Origin: Drosophila miranda
Taxonomy: Eukaryota; Arthropoda; Insecta; Diptera; Drosophilidae
Direction: 5' to 3'
NCBI RefSeq assembly: GCF_003369915.1
Contig: NW_022881603.1
Location: 13,675,593-13,739,592 of the forward strand
Length of the DNA: 64,000 nt
Made by a program: the position numbers and the translations under genes. Of the stretch, positions 11,284-23,071 are shown piece after piece. The notes under the pieces were generated by a model that was given only the letters and a program-made list of their open reading frames with translations, made no database searches and was not told the DNA's origin. Each line of letters begins with the position of its first letter. Position 1 is the first letter of the stretch.

Positions 11284-11390
11284 GGGTGTCGTAGCTTTCC
11301 GCATTGTAAAAAGTTTTCCGAATCAAACTGGACCCGTTCCCTGCTAACCGAAACATTGCAACCGGCCTTTCGACCAAATCAATCACATAG

Positions 11391-11397
11391 TGATAAG
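11391..11397 (+). promoter_or_regulatory. GATA-type site
   Basis: TGATAAG is the common insect GATA-factor site and lies 117 bp after the kappaB-like site. Paired Rel and GATA sites are usual in fat-body immune promoters, but this motif is short and not proof. Confidence 0.3.
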
Positions 11398-11646
11398 ACA
11401 ACAGCCCATCCCAATGATCCCAACGATTCGTATCGAATTGAAGTCACAGCGCCGGCGCATGCGCAAAAGCCCGACGACGGCGGTATGGCGTCAATGAAAG
11501 AGAGTTGAGAAGTCGAGTGTCGTTTGTCGATGGTCGATTTGTCGCAGCCGCCAAGCGTTTCCTCCGGACTTGCGTCATAGCTGGAGCATCGGCTCTGCCC
11601 GAAGGCAAAATTTTCACATTTGGGTGCGAACAGGGCAGCATATTCG

Positions 11647-11654
11647 TATATAAA
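11647..11654 (+). promoter_or_regulatory. TATA box of the secreted-peptide gene
   Basis: TATATAAA sits about 150 bp upstream of the ATG at 11806. Transcription would start near 11675-11680, giving a leader of about 130 bases rich in CA. The match to the consensus is good and the position fits. Confidence 0.6.
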
Positions 11655-11805
11655 GGAAGGGTTCTTCATTGCTAAGACTACAGAACTCTACAGACGTTCA
11701 AAGCACTCACAGCAAAGCAACCACAAGCAACACAATCACACAACACCTAAAGGATACCACAATCAATTTTGGATTTCAAAAGATTATACCAGTTCAAACC
11801 ACACA

Positions 11806-12273
11806 ATGGATCTTAAGGTAAGCATCCGCTACCGCGCCACAGCCATCTCCAGCCAACCCGACTAACTCCAAACTCTCCCCATATCTCTATAGCAACTGTA
11901 TACATGGGCCTGTCTCCTGCTCAGCATCATCGCCTGCAAACTGTCACAGTGCAGCGCCAAGCCCACATACTATGACCTGGATAGCTACGAGAACTATGAC
12001 ACCGATCGCTATGACACGGGCAACTCCTACGTCCTCTCCTATGGCAAGCCCCTGACAGAGAACCGCCTGAAGAAGCTCAATCCAGGCTACTACTATGTGG
12101 ATGACGGTTACATTGCGCCCGTCTCCACCGGGACAAGACCCTACACCCGTCGCCAAGATGCCAACCAACAGGTTGGTGATCTACCCTCCAATGTGAGGTT
12201 CACTCCGCTCGTTCGCGTCAGAGAGATCCGCACCAAGCGCAAGAAGCTGTTCGTCCCCAACTTCTTTGGCTAA
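11806..12273 (+). CDS. small secreted protein with a possible C-terminal amidated peptide
   Basis: Two exons (11806-11817 encoding MDLK, and 11893-12273) with a 75-bp intron (GTAAGC...ATAG) give 130 residues. The first about 26 residues form a signal peptide (LYTWACLLLSIIACKLSQCSA). The mature part is Tyr/Asp-rich (YYDLDSYENYDTDRYDTG), has a dibasic RR around residue 90, and ends in a tetrabasic KRKK followed by eight residues LFVPNFFG and stop. Cleavage after KRKK would free a short peptide whose final Gly could give an amidated NFF end. I do not recognise the family. A TATA box and kappaB- and GATA-like motifs lie upstream, so an inducible secreted effector or a neuropeptide precursor are both possible. 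The frame is intact. Confidence 0.75.
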
Positions 12274-14196
12274 ACGATGGTCCTGCTCCAAACCGGATGT
12301 GAGAGTACAGACTTAAGATGATGATCGTTATGCATTAGACTAGGGGATAATTATTGTATAGTCGAGTGGCTTCCTCACCAAAAAGTACCTTATAATGTTA
12401 AATATTATACATTTACCTATCTAAATATATACCCAAACCAAATTATATTTATATCTAAAATACCCAAGTCTCCATCAATAAGTGGTTCACCAAATTGAAT
12501 ATAAATAATGTTGCCACCAAAAATATCGAAAACACGAACTGGAATCGTGAAATCTCAAATAATTGCATTTATATATAGAATGAAATTGGCACCTGTGCAC
12601 CTGGCTTGTAATTTACAGGGCGACCATAATGGTCTAAGAAAATGGAAAAAAAGGGGCCTCCTTGGATTTCTTAGATGATCCAACGTTTCAAGTAGTTGCT
12701 GAGTAGTTGAGTGTGTAGCTCTCTTTTTGTACTCCCAGGTGTGTATTTCATATGGGGAAATGATTTTGATGATCGAGATGATCTCCTTTTATTGAAATAA
12801 TTCTATGATACATCAAATGTCTAGCCAATTTGGCAGTCTGGTGCTAATTGACCACTTAGGCGCTTCAATAAATCTTGGTTCAAAAAAAATATTTTGCTGT
12901 TGAACCACAGCCAAGACAATTGACAAATCTTAAATCTTTGATGGATGGTGTTTCACATCTGTCAAAAAATGGCACCGTTCCCCCGAGACTAGCTCGCCTG
13001 CGCTGGCCTGCGTGTCTGTAATGATTTCAAATTTGATGCGCAAGTATGAGAAAGCTGGGCTGGCTAGCGGTAGCTGAACGCCAGAGCCGAAGACCCTGGG
13101 AGCCCCTCCCGATAGTGATTACGAAAGTTGTATTCCTTCTGAGGAAAATAGCCCGCGCGCCTTCAGGCGGCCGGAACGATACTTAATACGGCTGTCCGAC
13201 TCAAACGCTTGACTTCAGCGGATATATTATAAGATATATATTCCTTCCCAGATGACTTATGCACCCTAAGCCTTGCCACAAACCGAGTCGTATCCCGCCA
13301 ACCGGAGTCCTATCCAAGCACTACTGAGGCGTGTCCGCGACAGACCGAGCACTGTCCCAGCCAGACAGAATAGTATTCCAGCAGGACAGAATCGCAACCC
13401 TTGCAAGATCCGATCGTCATCCTTCGACCAGGCCATCGACAACAAGGACTTTGACTATGGCCACCAAGGGAGATGCTTCGCAGGTTACTAGACTCTAGAT
13501 AGATCTCGTTGTTGTTATGTTTAAGATATGTTCAAATATTTTCCACTTGTTTATTTATTTTATTATGCTAAGTTTTAAAAAGTCATTGTTGCCCAGAATC
13601 GGGGAAATATGAATGGCTGGGCTTGTTTCAGTCCTTACCAAAGGATCAAGATTATTTTTCGAAAACAGAAAATATCCTTGATCGTTGGTCCCTAATAAAG
13701 TCTTCATCTGATTAAGGATGTTATTTCAATCACACAAATAACTACCACTTTCAATTGGGTGGCACTCAAAACAGAGATTTTTTCGATTTTCAGATCTGGG
13801 ATACCAGGCGAACAGAAAAAGGACAGTCGCTGGCTTAAAAAAATGTTGTTTCTTAAATTATCGTGTGTGCGCCCAAAAGTATGCAACGCATTTTTCATTC
13901 TAAAGCTGATTTCTGTCCGCCAGTGTCCCTCCCATTGTTGAGTTTTTGAGTCAAAGTTTTTGTGCGGAAGATTTTTTCTTTCTTTTATGAAAATGGATAA
14001 AAACTTGTTAATTGCCTTGGCTGTAGTTCAACAGCGAAATATTTTCTTGCAGCAAGGCTGTTTATTTATGTGCAAACGATTAGTCTTGTGATTTATAAAG
14101 TGGGATTTGTGCTTGAAACTTATATCTATTATTTGGTGTTCTGTGGTGTTGTGCAGTCTATTCGTTTTTTCAAGTCCTATATATAGTCTTTCGGTC
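12274..14196. other. intergenic DNA with a likely transposon relic
   Basis: About 12990-13500 is richer in G+C than its surroundings. It contains a stretch that reads as a retroelement-like tail (SPRAFRRPERYLIRL near 13150-13200) and then repeated CCAGACAGAATA/CAGGACAGAATC words near 13360-13390. No boundaries, LTRs or conserved motifs fix its class. The rest is AT-rich and shows no gene. Confidence 0.35.
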
Positions 14197-17100
14197 TTAA
14201 GATGCGGCCAGGATGTATGGGCGTATGTCTTCCACATCCAGCAGTTGCTCGGGGGCCACTTGCTCCCCGCACATGTGGCACTCGCCATTCTCTGAGAGTA
14301 TTCTGAAAGAAGAAGTATAATAATCCACACTTGACCTTTTCAACAGTTTATACTCACTTTTCCATCTCGGCACGAAAGCAGAGAAAATCGCATTGCGGGC
14401 AGGAGTTCATGAGCGTTTTGATGATGTGCTGACCCGTAGCTATGCAGATGGGTAGCGTAGTCTTGCAGCTGTAGCACGTCACTTTCATATTGGCCAAGTT
14501 GGAGTCGCATATGGGACACTCCATGGTCTCATCGTCTATCTCATCCCGCAACTGCTTAATGCCCTTGGGAGCCTTCCGGACGACAGATTTAATCTTCTTT
14601 GCATAGCGAGTATCCAGTTGATTGCGGTAGTCCGGACGCATCAACGTGGAGGCATAGGTGAACGCAGACTTCTTGAGACCTGCCCGCTGACACTCAATGA
14701 CCGTGGAGGTGAGAATAGGGATAATGTCTGGAAAGCCAATGAAAATTGCAATCAAATCCCAATACAATTGACTCCATTCTTACGCTCTGGAAACTGGGAT
14801 ATGCAAGAAGCCACTTGAACGAGAAGCTTGGCAGCCAGGAGATGATTACCCAGCTTCACATGTATACGGACCAGCGTGTAACGGTGGAGCAGGATCAAAT
14901 TGTGCCGCATTTCGGCCGATACAGATAGGTTGTTGCGGCGAAGTTCCTGGTACATCGAATAAAGGAGGTCCCTAGCGGATTTGTAGTTTCCGGCTATCTG
15001 TTCTTGATTGGCAATTATCACGGCCGTCTTGGCCGCATCTTTATAGTGCTTTCGAGCCATATACAAGCGGAACAGGTAGCGTGGATCCTTGGGAACACCA
15101 TCCAACTCACCCAAGAGAAACTCGATGAGTTGCGAGGCCAGCTGCTCGTTGTTCGATGTAGCCACACAGTCAATTGCCAGGGACAGAGCCAGCTGCTCCT
15201 CATTGTTGAACGCAGAGGCTTTCAGCAGAAGTCTCAAGGACTTGGTAAACTCACGTGCCAAGAAGTAATACTTTCCAGCCTGCAATGTATATTTCTCACT
15301 TTCAAAGTAGTGAGCCAAGGCCAGATAGTCGGAGGATTTCGCATTTTCATATCGTTCCAGGAGTTCGCCATTCCGGCGCAGCTTGTTGTGGCGCTGGGCA
15401 AGAGCAAAGGCTTCCTCCACACAGCCGCAGATAACGAGAAACTGAAGAGCCTGTTCAATATCTCCAATCTTCTGATAGAACTTGGCCAGCACTTTTGCCG
15501 CGTCCATTGATCGTGATTCTAAAACAATTTCTGAGGCTGCATGAGGATCACACAAATGATCAAGGTATATCCTAACGCAAGCATCCAAGTCTCCGGCAAT
15601 GCGATAACACCGTATTGCTTCTTCGAAATGGCCGTCACTCTCTTTGGCCCTGGCATAGGATGCATGTAATTTGCTACTCTTCACCTTGGAAAGTACACTG
15701 TTGGCCTTATGCCACATCTTCAGGGCTATGTAGTGGCCACAGGCCTCATCATAAAACCCTCCACGTTCATAAAGTCCCGCAGCCTCTGTCAGATGTCCGA
15801 CCGTAGCCAATAACTCCGCACAGTCGAAGAGGAGCTGCTTATCCATGAGCTCTTCGGCATATTGAATCTATTGAAGGAGATGTAAATACACTTTTTGTCG
15901 AGATGCTCAGATAAATAAAATGTCTTACGCCTCGTCGAAAATCCCAGGCACGTATTGAAGTTCGGGCAATGCCCATCTTGCAGAGGCGTACATGATCCTG
16001 GAACTCAGGTGTGCTTTCCATCGTAGCGGACTGCTCAGCATCCTTGTCGTTGATTAAATCCTCCTTGTAACCCTTCTCGTAGTGGTATAGGGCATCCGCA
16101 TAGTTACCACTTTAAAGCAAAGTTTAAACATGAAAATCATGACCTTTGATCATGATTGTTCTTATACGGATATATATCATACGTGAATTCCAGCTGCTGG
16201 GCGTATTCTCTCGCTATGTAGGGAACTTCTTGCGGGTCATGCTTGTGCGCCAGAAGAAGAGCCTGATCCCATTGTTCCAAGGCTGCCCTAGTATAAACAC
16301 CCTTGAGCATATGTTCCTTGGCCTGCTCGTACTGGGCCAAAATCGTGCAGCAGCACCCGATCAGCATGTCCATGTCCTCCACATATCGGAGCTCAGCCAA
16401 CGCATTTACCAGAGCAGCGTCACCCAATTGTCGATAGGCCCGAATAGCTAATGAATAATCGGATGTCGATCAACAACAGGATGTTATGGGAATGATGAGA
16501 AGTTGTAATATTACCAATATCCGGCTCTAGTTCGGAAGTGGCCTGTTCGCCAAACTCTCGCCATGCACTACTCAAGTTCATCTGCTCGCACAGCTTGTAC
16601 GCCTCGTCATAGTTCCTGAGGCGTAGAAGCAGTTGGAGGTTCGCAGTCTGGCTGTTGCTGGGATTCACCACATGGGTGCTGAGGGATTGCGTGGCATACT
16701 GTGGAGAGCCATTTCGCCGCCGCAGAGTAGCAGCGGCCATTGCCCAGGATTAAGCTTGGACTCGCCCACCTTGAGGGTGTGTGTGCCCTGCACGGAATGG
16801 CGAACAAATACGTGGGTGTTCACAATTTTTGCATCGTAGCTAATGAAAATATTCGGCTGCGTGAGATCTCAAAGGCAGCCGAGGCACTGCTTTGGAATGT
16901 CCGGTATGAGCAAGGCTTCATCCAGCGCGGGTAGAAACAGATGTCCTTGAGCATGATCGTCAATGAAAATGATCTTAGTTCCTTCAATGTCCATAAACAT
17001 CTGGCGAATACCCATGATATGACGGTAGATTGTACAACTGTCCCATTTTTCAAGAGAGTAGAATACTAGGTGGCCTATCTAAAAGAGACAATACAATACG

Positions 17101-18450
17101 GCTGTAAAGTAATACGAGTACCTAACCAGGATAAAAACTCACATCGGTTGCAAATACCAACACTTCCTGACTCAAAGCAAAGCACGTGATCACTGCATCG
17201 TTGGACATGTTCGGGAGGGCGCTGGGAAAAGTGGCCTGTAGCTTGTCCTTGCAATTGGGATTGTCTGCAGTAATAGCCTGCAGGATCAACTGAGGCGGAC
17301 AGAGGGCTGCACAGTACTCAGCATTCATCATCATACTTGACACATTCCGTGGGAAGTCTCGCTCACATGCTTGTCGATGCCAGCAGCAAAGTTATACGGG
17401 CCAACAGCTATAAAAGTAGGTGCTCCCTCCAGGGGCAATCGAAAGGGCAGTGGCTTGGACTTATCCGGCGCATATACATAAATGGAAACCTCTGCCAGAC
17501 TGCTGAGCATAACGATCCGGGGTGCGGAGACGGCAAATATTTGAGGGAGCTTGGTTACATAGATATAGACGGTACCACTATTCGTTGTTACTGCCAGCAG
17601 TTGACCATCCGGTGACCAGGCGATCATTTGGACGCCAGCATGATCTGGTACAGTGATGATGCGCTCGGTTTCTTGCAGGTTTGTAATCGAGTGTATTTTT
17701 ATGCTTCTGGCAGACGATCGTAGGATGGAATTAATATCAACATTTGGCCATTTACATCAGTCATTTACTTACCTGTCATCTCCACAAGAGGCCACGATAT
17801 CTAAAGTGGGGCAATATGCCAAACCAGTCAACGTGTCCTTATGATTCTTAACCTGCCAAAGCTCCTGTCCCACGTCTTTGGGGTGCGTGGAAATGGCCAC
17901 CACATGTCCGTTGGAGAACCCCAGCAATATATAGCCGTCTCCGAACCATTTGTGCTGAAGCAGTGAGCCGTAGCGACTCTGAAATCCTAGTTCTGTGGGA
18001 TTTTCCGGGTGTGATAAGTAGATCGCCAAGTTTCCTCGCCACGTGCCTACGGCAAGCAACTGTTGCTGTTTTGACCACAAAATGCACGTGAGAGGATCCC
18101 GCAGTCCAGTTTCAACGCTGATCTTTTCCTGCGTGCCATAGTCCCAGAGAGTAATGTTCAGGGAGCCGCTTGTGATGATTCCCAGCAGATCCCCCTCATT
18201 GTCCCATGCAAATCCTGAACAGAGCCTGATGGAACAATTTTGAGGCAGATAAATATATTTTGAGTACAACTTATGTGGGCTGGTCTTACCCTGCGAGGAT
18301 AATGCGCTGCACCAGTTGTCCCTGGCGATTGTACAGCGCCACAGATCCATCTGTACCAGTAGTCGCAAGCAAAGCCTTTTGCCAAATGAAGTAGACGTCG
18401 CCGATTCCGTGCGGTTCCTCGTACTTGTAGAGTATCTTCTCGAACGACAT
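14197..18450 (-). pseudogene. Oseg6: Oseg6 (IFT144/WDR19), disrupted copy
   Basis: A ten-exon minus-strand gene matching IFT144/WDR19, the WD40-plus-TPR subunit of the IFT-A complex that carries cargo back along ciliary axonemes. Exons: 18450-18290, 18225-17773, 17706-17367, 17343-17143 (start uncertain), 17078-16515, 16447-16183, 16109-15929, 15867-14784, 14727-14358, 14302-14197. The N-terminal half holds WD repeats (LWDYGTQEKISVETGLRD, IAWSPDGQLLAVTTNSGTV). The long exon 8 holds TPR-like repeats. The C-terminus has two Cys-pair modules (CPICDSNL...CYSC; CHMCGE). Lesions: exon 2 lacks roughly 85-90 residues of WD region relative to the vertebrate protein; a frame change near 17343-17367 that no real intron can explain (31 bases); TGA at 16871-16869 where Trp is expected; and another frame change near 16690-16712. 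Exons 6-10 are in phase and undamaged. Confidence 0.85.
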
Positions 18451-18902
18451 TACCTCACTTAAAGACAGCGTATTTTCTATACCGAAGAAGCACTCATTCT
18501 GTGATCTAAAATTTTCCGGCTTTTGTTTACGGTTTTCCCGTTGCTATGATACCAACACAGTCACCACTACAAGTGCGTGTGCGTATGTGTATCTGCGCTA
18601 CCTGGCATTTTCGTGCACCTGTTGATTTCACAGGTACAGGTTTTGCATGAAATATTAATTGCGAGACCCGCATCATTATGATAGTCTGCCTTAAGTTTAT
18701 TTTATTTTTTTAAATGCTTCAAATTGTAAGTGTTAGTGCCAAAAAACTGTGCAAATTAAACTTTAAATATAAAAAGCTGTTCTATGCCGGATTAGCCAGC
18801 ACTGCCTCGACGGATATCGAAATTTTGTCCATCTCTAAGCAGATGTTTGGAATTACCAACGACAAAAATTTTGATATTTCGTGTTTTTCGTATCCTTGCG
18901 GT
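18451..18902. promoter_or_regulatory. former shared Oseg6/Rep divergent promoter
   Basis: This short region separates the Oseg6 start codon (minus strand, 18450) from the 13-bp target site at 18903 that now recurs just before Rep. Before insertion, the Rep ATG would have lain about 30 bases past 18903, so the two genes shared roughly 0.47 kb. An X-box-like half-site GTTGCTATG (18540-18548), followed by ACCAAC, lies 90 bases upstream of the Oseg6 ATG, where RFX sites of ciliary genes are usually found, but the second half deviates from consensus. Confidence 0.5.
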
Positions 18903-18915
18903 TAATTTGATCCTC
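18903..18915. repeat. left target-site duplication of the I-like element
   Basis: TAATTTGATCCTC here is repeated exactly at 30363-30375, right after the poly(A) tail. This defines the ends of the LINE insertion. Confidence 0.85.
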
Positions 18916-19118
18916 CACTTCCTTTTCATCAGCGGTCGTGTTTTTTCTTAACAGTCTGAAAAGTGACTTTTTCCAAGCAACAAAGGCTTAATTAAAAGTG
19001 ATTGTAAAAATTGGATCATTGTTTATTTCATACAAATCTTCATCAATATATAAATTTTTCCTCTTTTCATTTCCCAAAGGAGAGGTAAGTCTTTGGCAAT
19101 CTGGTTAAACCAGCAAGT

Positions 19119-20486
19119 ATGGCGGACGCCGGTCGCTCGGTTTCTGCCAAATTGAAACCCCCTGATCAGGTGGCAAAAAGCAGCAAAATTCAAACCCAAA
19201 AAACAGTAGCAAAAAACTTCAGTGCTTTGTGTTCAAGTGTGAAAGAGGACATATTCGACAGCTTGACTAACGAAAAGTACCCAGCAAAAAAGATGCGCAA
19301 GAAACATCATGACTAAAACACTGAATAAAAATACTAATCCTATTATAAACCCATCAAATGTAGGTATCGAAAGAGAAACAGTGTTGTATAGTGAGTGCCA
19401 CATCGGTGATGCGGCTGTACTAGTATCGACTAAGAACAGTACCATCTTCGAAAACAAAAACACCAAAAATGGCTTATTCTTTTTTGAAAAAATAAGACAC
19501 CTTAAAATCAAAGGAATTAAAGAAATCGTATCTCTTGCGCCTACACTATACAAATGATTTAGTTTTAAATGAGGAGTTAAAAAAAATGAATTTAGTGAAT
19601 TCTGAGAATGAAATTATGGATAATATTACTTCTAACATAAAAATTAAGTTAATTGAAAGATTAGCAAGAAGGCAGAAAATTACAACCGATGACAACAACG
19701 AAACGAAAGCTCATACCATTAGAAACAGTCAAAATTGGTTTTGAGGGTTCAGACATCCCAGAAAAGGTATCTCTTTTTGGGATATGTGGGATGAAAGTAA
19801 GCATATATGTTCCCAGAGTAAGGCAATGTTATAATTGTGGCAGACTTGGTTACACTTCGACCAGATGCAAATCAGCTAGGAGGTGCTATAAATGCGGAGT
19901 CGAGGAGTGCAATGGGTCGTGCACTGGTCTCAAGTGTATCCTTTGCAATGGGAAAAATCACTCAGCTAGGGACAGACTGATGTGCCCAGTATGGGAAAAG
20001 GAGATGGACATTAACAAAATAGTGACAATAAAAAAAATCGCGCGTAAGGAAGTGCTTAGCACTTACTCAATCCATCAAAACTTTTCGCTGTTAGATAATT
20101 ATGAAAAAAACTATACAAAACTAGACATAAATGAAGAAAATGTTCAAAACAAAAACGTTAAAGCAAATGAAGTTTTAAAAAAACACAGTTATGCGAGCAG
20201 GTTAGTGCAGAGACCTTTGGTTCCTGCACAAAAACCCCACTATCGCTTAGAATCATATACCAGCGATTCTAGTAATCACGTACCATTTTTTGAAAACAAA
20301 GAACTAAAAGAAAACAAATTTACCATTCAACAGATGGTTGACATGTTGTCTCGTTTAGTCGACTCAAATGATGTGTCACATCCATCAAAAAAAGTGACCA
20401 GTACAAATGATTACAATATGGAACATAATGCAGACAGAAAAATGAACAAACAGAGAGAAACGAACCTTTTTAAAACATCTAAATAA
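19119..20486 (+). pseudogene. I-like element ORF1 (gag-like), frameshifted
   Basis: ORF1 starts MADAGRSVSAKLK at 19119. Its reading jumps through overlapping frames (19119-19316, 19309-19557, 19535-19744, 19689-20486). The last part has three zinc knuckles of the I-factor type: CYNCGRLGYTSTRC, CYKCGVEECNGSC and CILCNGKNHSARDRLMC, which bind the element RNA. The frame changes show it is inactive. Confidence 0.85.
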
Positions 20487-20489
20487 ATA

Positions 20490-21281
20490 CGAAATTTTTA
20501 CAACATAACATTCAATCTATTAAAGCCAATAAAAACGACCTAGTATTCTACTTAAACAATGAAAACTTCGACTTTGCCATTCTGGCTGAAGTTTTCTCTC
20601 ACGATCTCCGTTTTAGGAAACTAGCCAACTTCAATATGTTAGAAAAACATAGAGAGGACGGTTATGGAGGAGTGGCGATTGCCTACAAAAAAGACCTAAG
20701 AGTTAAAAGACTGATATATGAGACAGAGCAAGATATAATTATAGCAAGGACCATCAACAACAAAGATACATTTTTTATCACCTCAGTATATTTTGAACCT
20801 TTGTTGTCTCTTGCATCCTTCAAGCAAGCGATTAACAATCTCCTTGAATATTTAGATGCATTCGGAAAAGTCATAATTGCAGGAGATTTTAACGCAAGAC
20901 ATACCTTTTCTGGAGACAGAACCAACAGTGGAAAGGGAACTTTTCTCATGCAAGCTATGTCAAATGCTGGCTACAGTCTAGCTAATGATCAAAGTCTCAC
21001 ATTCAGAAGACACATCGACTCAACACAGGGTCTGTACTCGATTTAACTTTCACAAAGGGTATTCATATAGAGAATTGGAAATGTGAAAAGTTTTACCTAG
21101 GAGGCAGCCACCATCACCCAATAACCTTTGAAACAGCAGGATATCAACACAAACTCAAAACTTTCCTTGCCAAAAACAGGCTACTGAAAAAGCTAAGCCA
21201 GTTTGAGGCCGACAAAGATATGGATAATTTAGCGAAGAACATCCAACAGGAAATAAAAGCAGCTACTTATGAAATCAAAAA
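20490..21281 (+). pseudogene. I-like element ORF2, endonuclease part
   Basis: It begins with the LINE endonuclease opening (LQHNIQSIKANKNDL) and includes GGVAIAYKK and IIAGDFNARHTF, the apurinic-type endonuclease signature. A one-base frameshift near 21026 moves the rest (SVLDLTFTKG, then HHHPITFE) into another frame. Coding stops at the DINE-1 junction. The whole reverse transcriptase core is absent on the other side of that DINE-1. Confidence 0.8.
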
Positions 21282-22375
21282 CGAGGGGAACGTTGTGAGT
21301 TGCAGCGGACACCGCAACTCTACAGTTATACCCGATACTTAGTCAGTATGGCTCTCCTCCGGCAGACGCCGCTAATATTAAACGACACGACAAAGAGTGC
21401 GTGCGAGAGAGACAGAAAATCAGTCTGAGCGTGACGTCGGGCGCTGCGTAGCCAGTGCAAATTGATTTGTTCCTTTTGGGTATAAAAATGATCCGATCTG
21501 ATCCAGATTAAGCAGTATGATAGATATGGTCATTATCTATGATTCTGCGTTTTTAGTTTTCTCGAATCTGCAATATTGTGGATGCAAGAGCTTTTCGTCT
21601 TTTGTGGGGGCGGAAGGGGGTGGGGCAAAATTCTGAGATATACGTTTTATAGTGAGATCTAACAGAAGTGCGGATACCAAATTTGGTTACTCTAGCCTTA
21701 ATAGTCTCTGAGATTTGTGGATGCCCCAGATTTTCGTCCTTTGCGGGGGCGGAAGGGGGTGTGGCGAAATTTGGACACGAAACGGTCAAGGTCCGATATC
21801 ACAGGAGTGTGGATACCAAATTTGGTTGCTCTGGCTCTTATAGGTTCTGAGATCCTTGAACTCATATTTTGCAATTGGCAAAAACGATCATGAAACCTGT
21901 GTGTTAGAGAGAGACAGAGCGAGAAAGAATGAAATTGTTTTCTTGATTCTGGCTATAATAATTATACGATCTGGTTCAGATTTTGCACTCTAGAAGATAT
22001 AGTCATCCTCTACGATTCTGCGTTTTTGGCTTTATCGTATCTTTAAAAATGTGGATGCCACAGATTTTCGTTCTTTGTGGGGGCCGAAGTGGGCGGGGCG
22101 AAGTTTTGAAATATTTTTGTAGCAATGACATATCACAGAAGTCTGGATACAAAACATCGTTGCTCTAGCTCTTATAGTCTTTGAGCACTAGGCGCTAATA
22201 GGGACGGACAGACGGACAGACAGACATGGCTCAATCGACTCGGCTATTGATGCTGATCAAGAATATATATACTTTATGGGGTCGGAAACGATTCCTTCCG
22301 GACGTTACATACATACACTTTTACCACAAATCTGATATACCCCAATACTCATTTTGAGTATCGGGTATAAAAAGG
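21282..22375 (+). mobile_element. DINE-1/ISY-like Helitron-type element, copy A
   Basis: It starts CGAGGGGAACGTTGTGAGT and ends GAGTATCGGGTATAAAAA, the same ends as copies B, C and D. Subterminal inverted words TATACCCGATACT (left) and AGTATCGGGTATA (right) and the 3' hairpin AATACTCATTTTGAGTAT mark the DINE-1 class, as does the block GGCTATTGATGCTGATCAAG. It codes for nothing. It sits in ORF2 of the I-like element with no clear target duplication, as expected for Helitron-type insertion. Confidence 0.9.
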
Positions 22376-23071
22376 CAACAGACTCCTCCAGCTTGCGACT
22401 ACTATCAAATCAGGTTTAAAACCTAAAACAAGTACCAACATCTTCAAAGCTTTTATTGGAACAAAACAAGAATATGCTATCACAAGTTTTTCAGACATGG
22501 GATCTGGAGCAAGCAAAGATATAGAAATAGCGCAAGCTAAATCACTCAGAAGGTGTGTTGGGGTGCCACCTGACACAAGCAAACACGAAATTTTTGTCCT
22601 CGCTGGTGTAATGCCACCTGTTTTCAGGGCAATATGGCTTACAGCCAAAGAACTGATTTTAAATTAAAAGGTTCAATCCAACAATGTTTGACGAGCTAAT
22701 ACGCTCTAAAGCGGATACGAGTTACACACGTACTTTAAGAGAATTTAATTCCATCTTTGTAAACACTCAAGACTGTGATAGTGTTAACACATGTAACAAA
22801 ATCCATGTATTAGATAAATTTTTAACTAAGGGTAAAGAAGAATACTCGAATGAAGAAATAAAAACTATATTTTATGAGATTCTGAACAAGTACAGAAAGG
22901 ACGACTGGAACATTCTATCAACAGATGCCTCAGTTACAGAAAGTACATGTGGCATAGGAATAGTAGAATGGCCTAGTGGAAATATCCACAAGTACAAAAT
23001 AGAAAACAGATTATCCTCAGTAGGTGCCGAACTCGTAGGCCTTAAAAAGGCCTGCGAACTATGTCTTAAAT
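22376..23071 (+). pseudogene. I-like element ORF2, post-RT and RNase H first half
   Basis: Sequence resumes after DINE-1 with the post-RT region (LLQLATTIKSGLKPKTS) and runs to an RNase H opening, STDASVTESTCGIGIVEW, and the conserved Glu in VGAELVGLKKACELCLK. A stop near 22665 lies in this piece. The last codons coincide with the target site (CTATGTCTTAAAT) used by the LOA-type LINE. Confidence 0.8.

Noticed and set aside
13273..13491. 72-codon frame as a gene
   Set aside because: No start context, no homology I recognise, and surrounded by transposon-like debris.
17337..17370. A 31-base GT-AG intron in Oseg6
   Set aside because: Too short to splice, and the frames still show missing family residues; a lesion is likelier.
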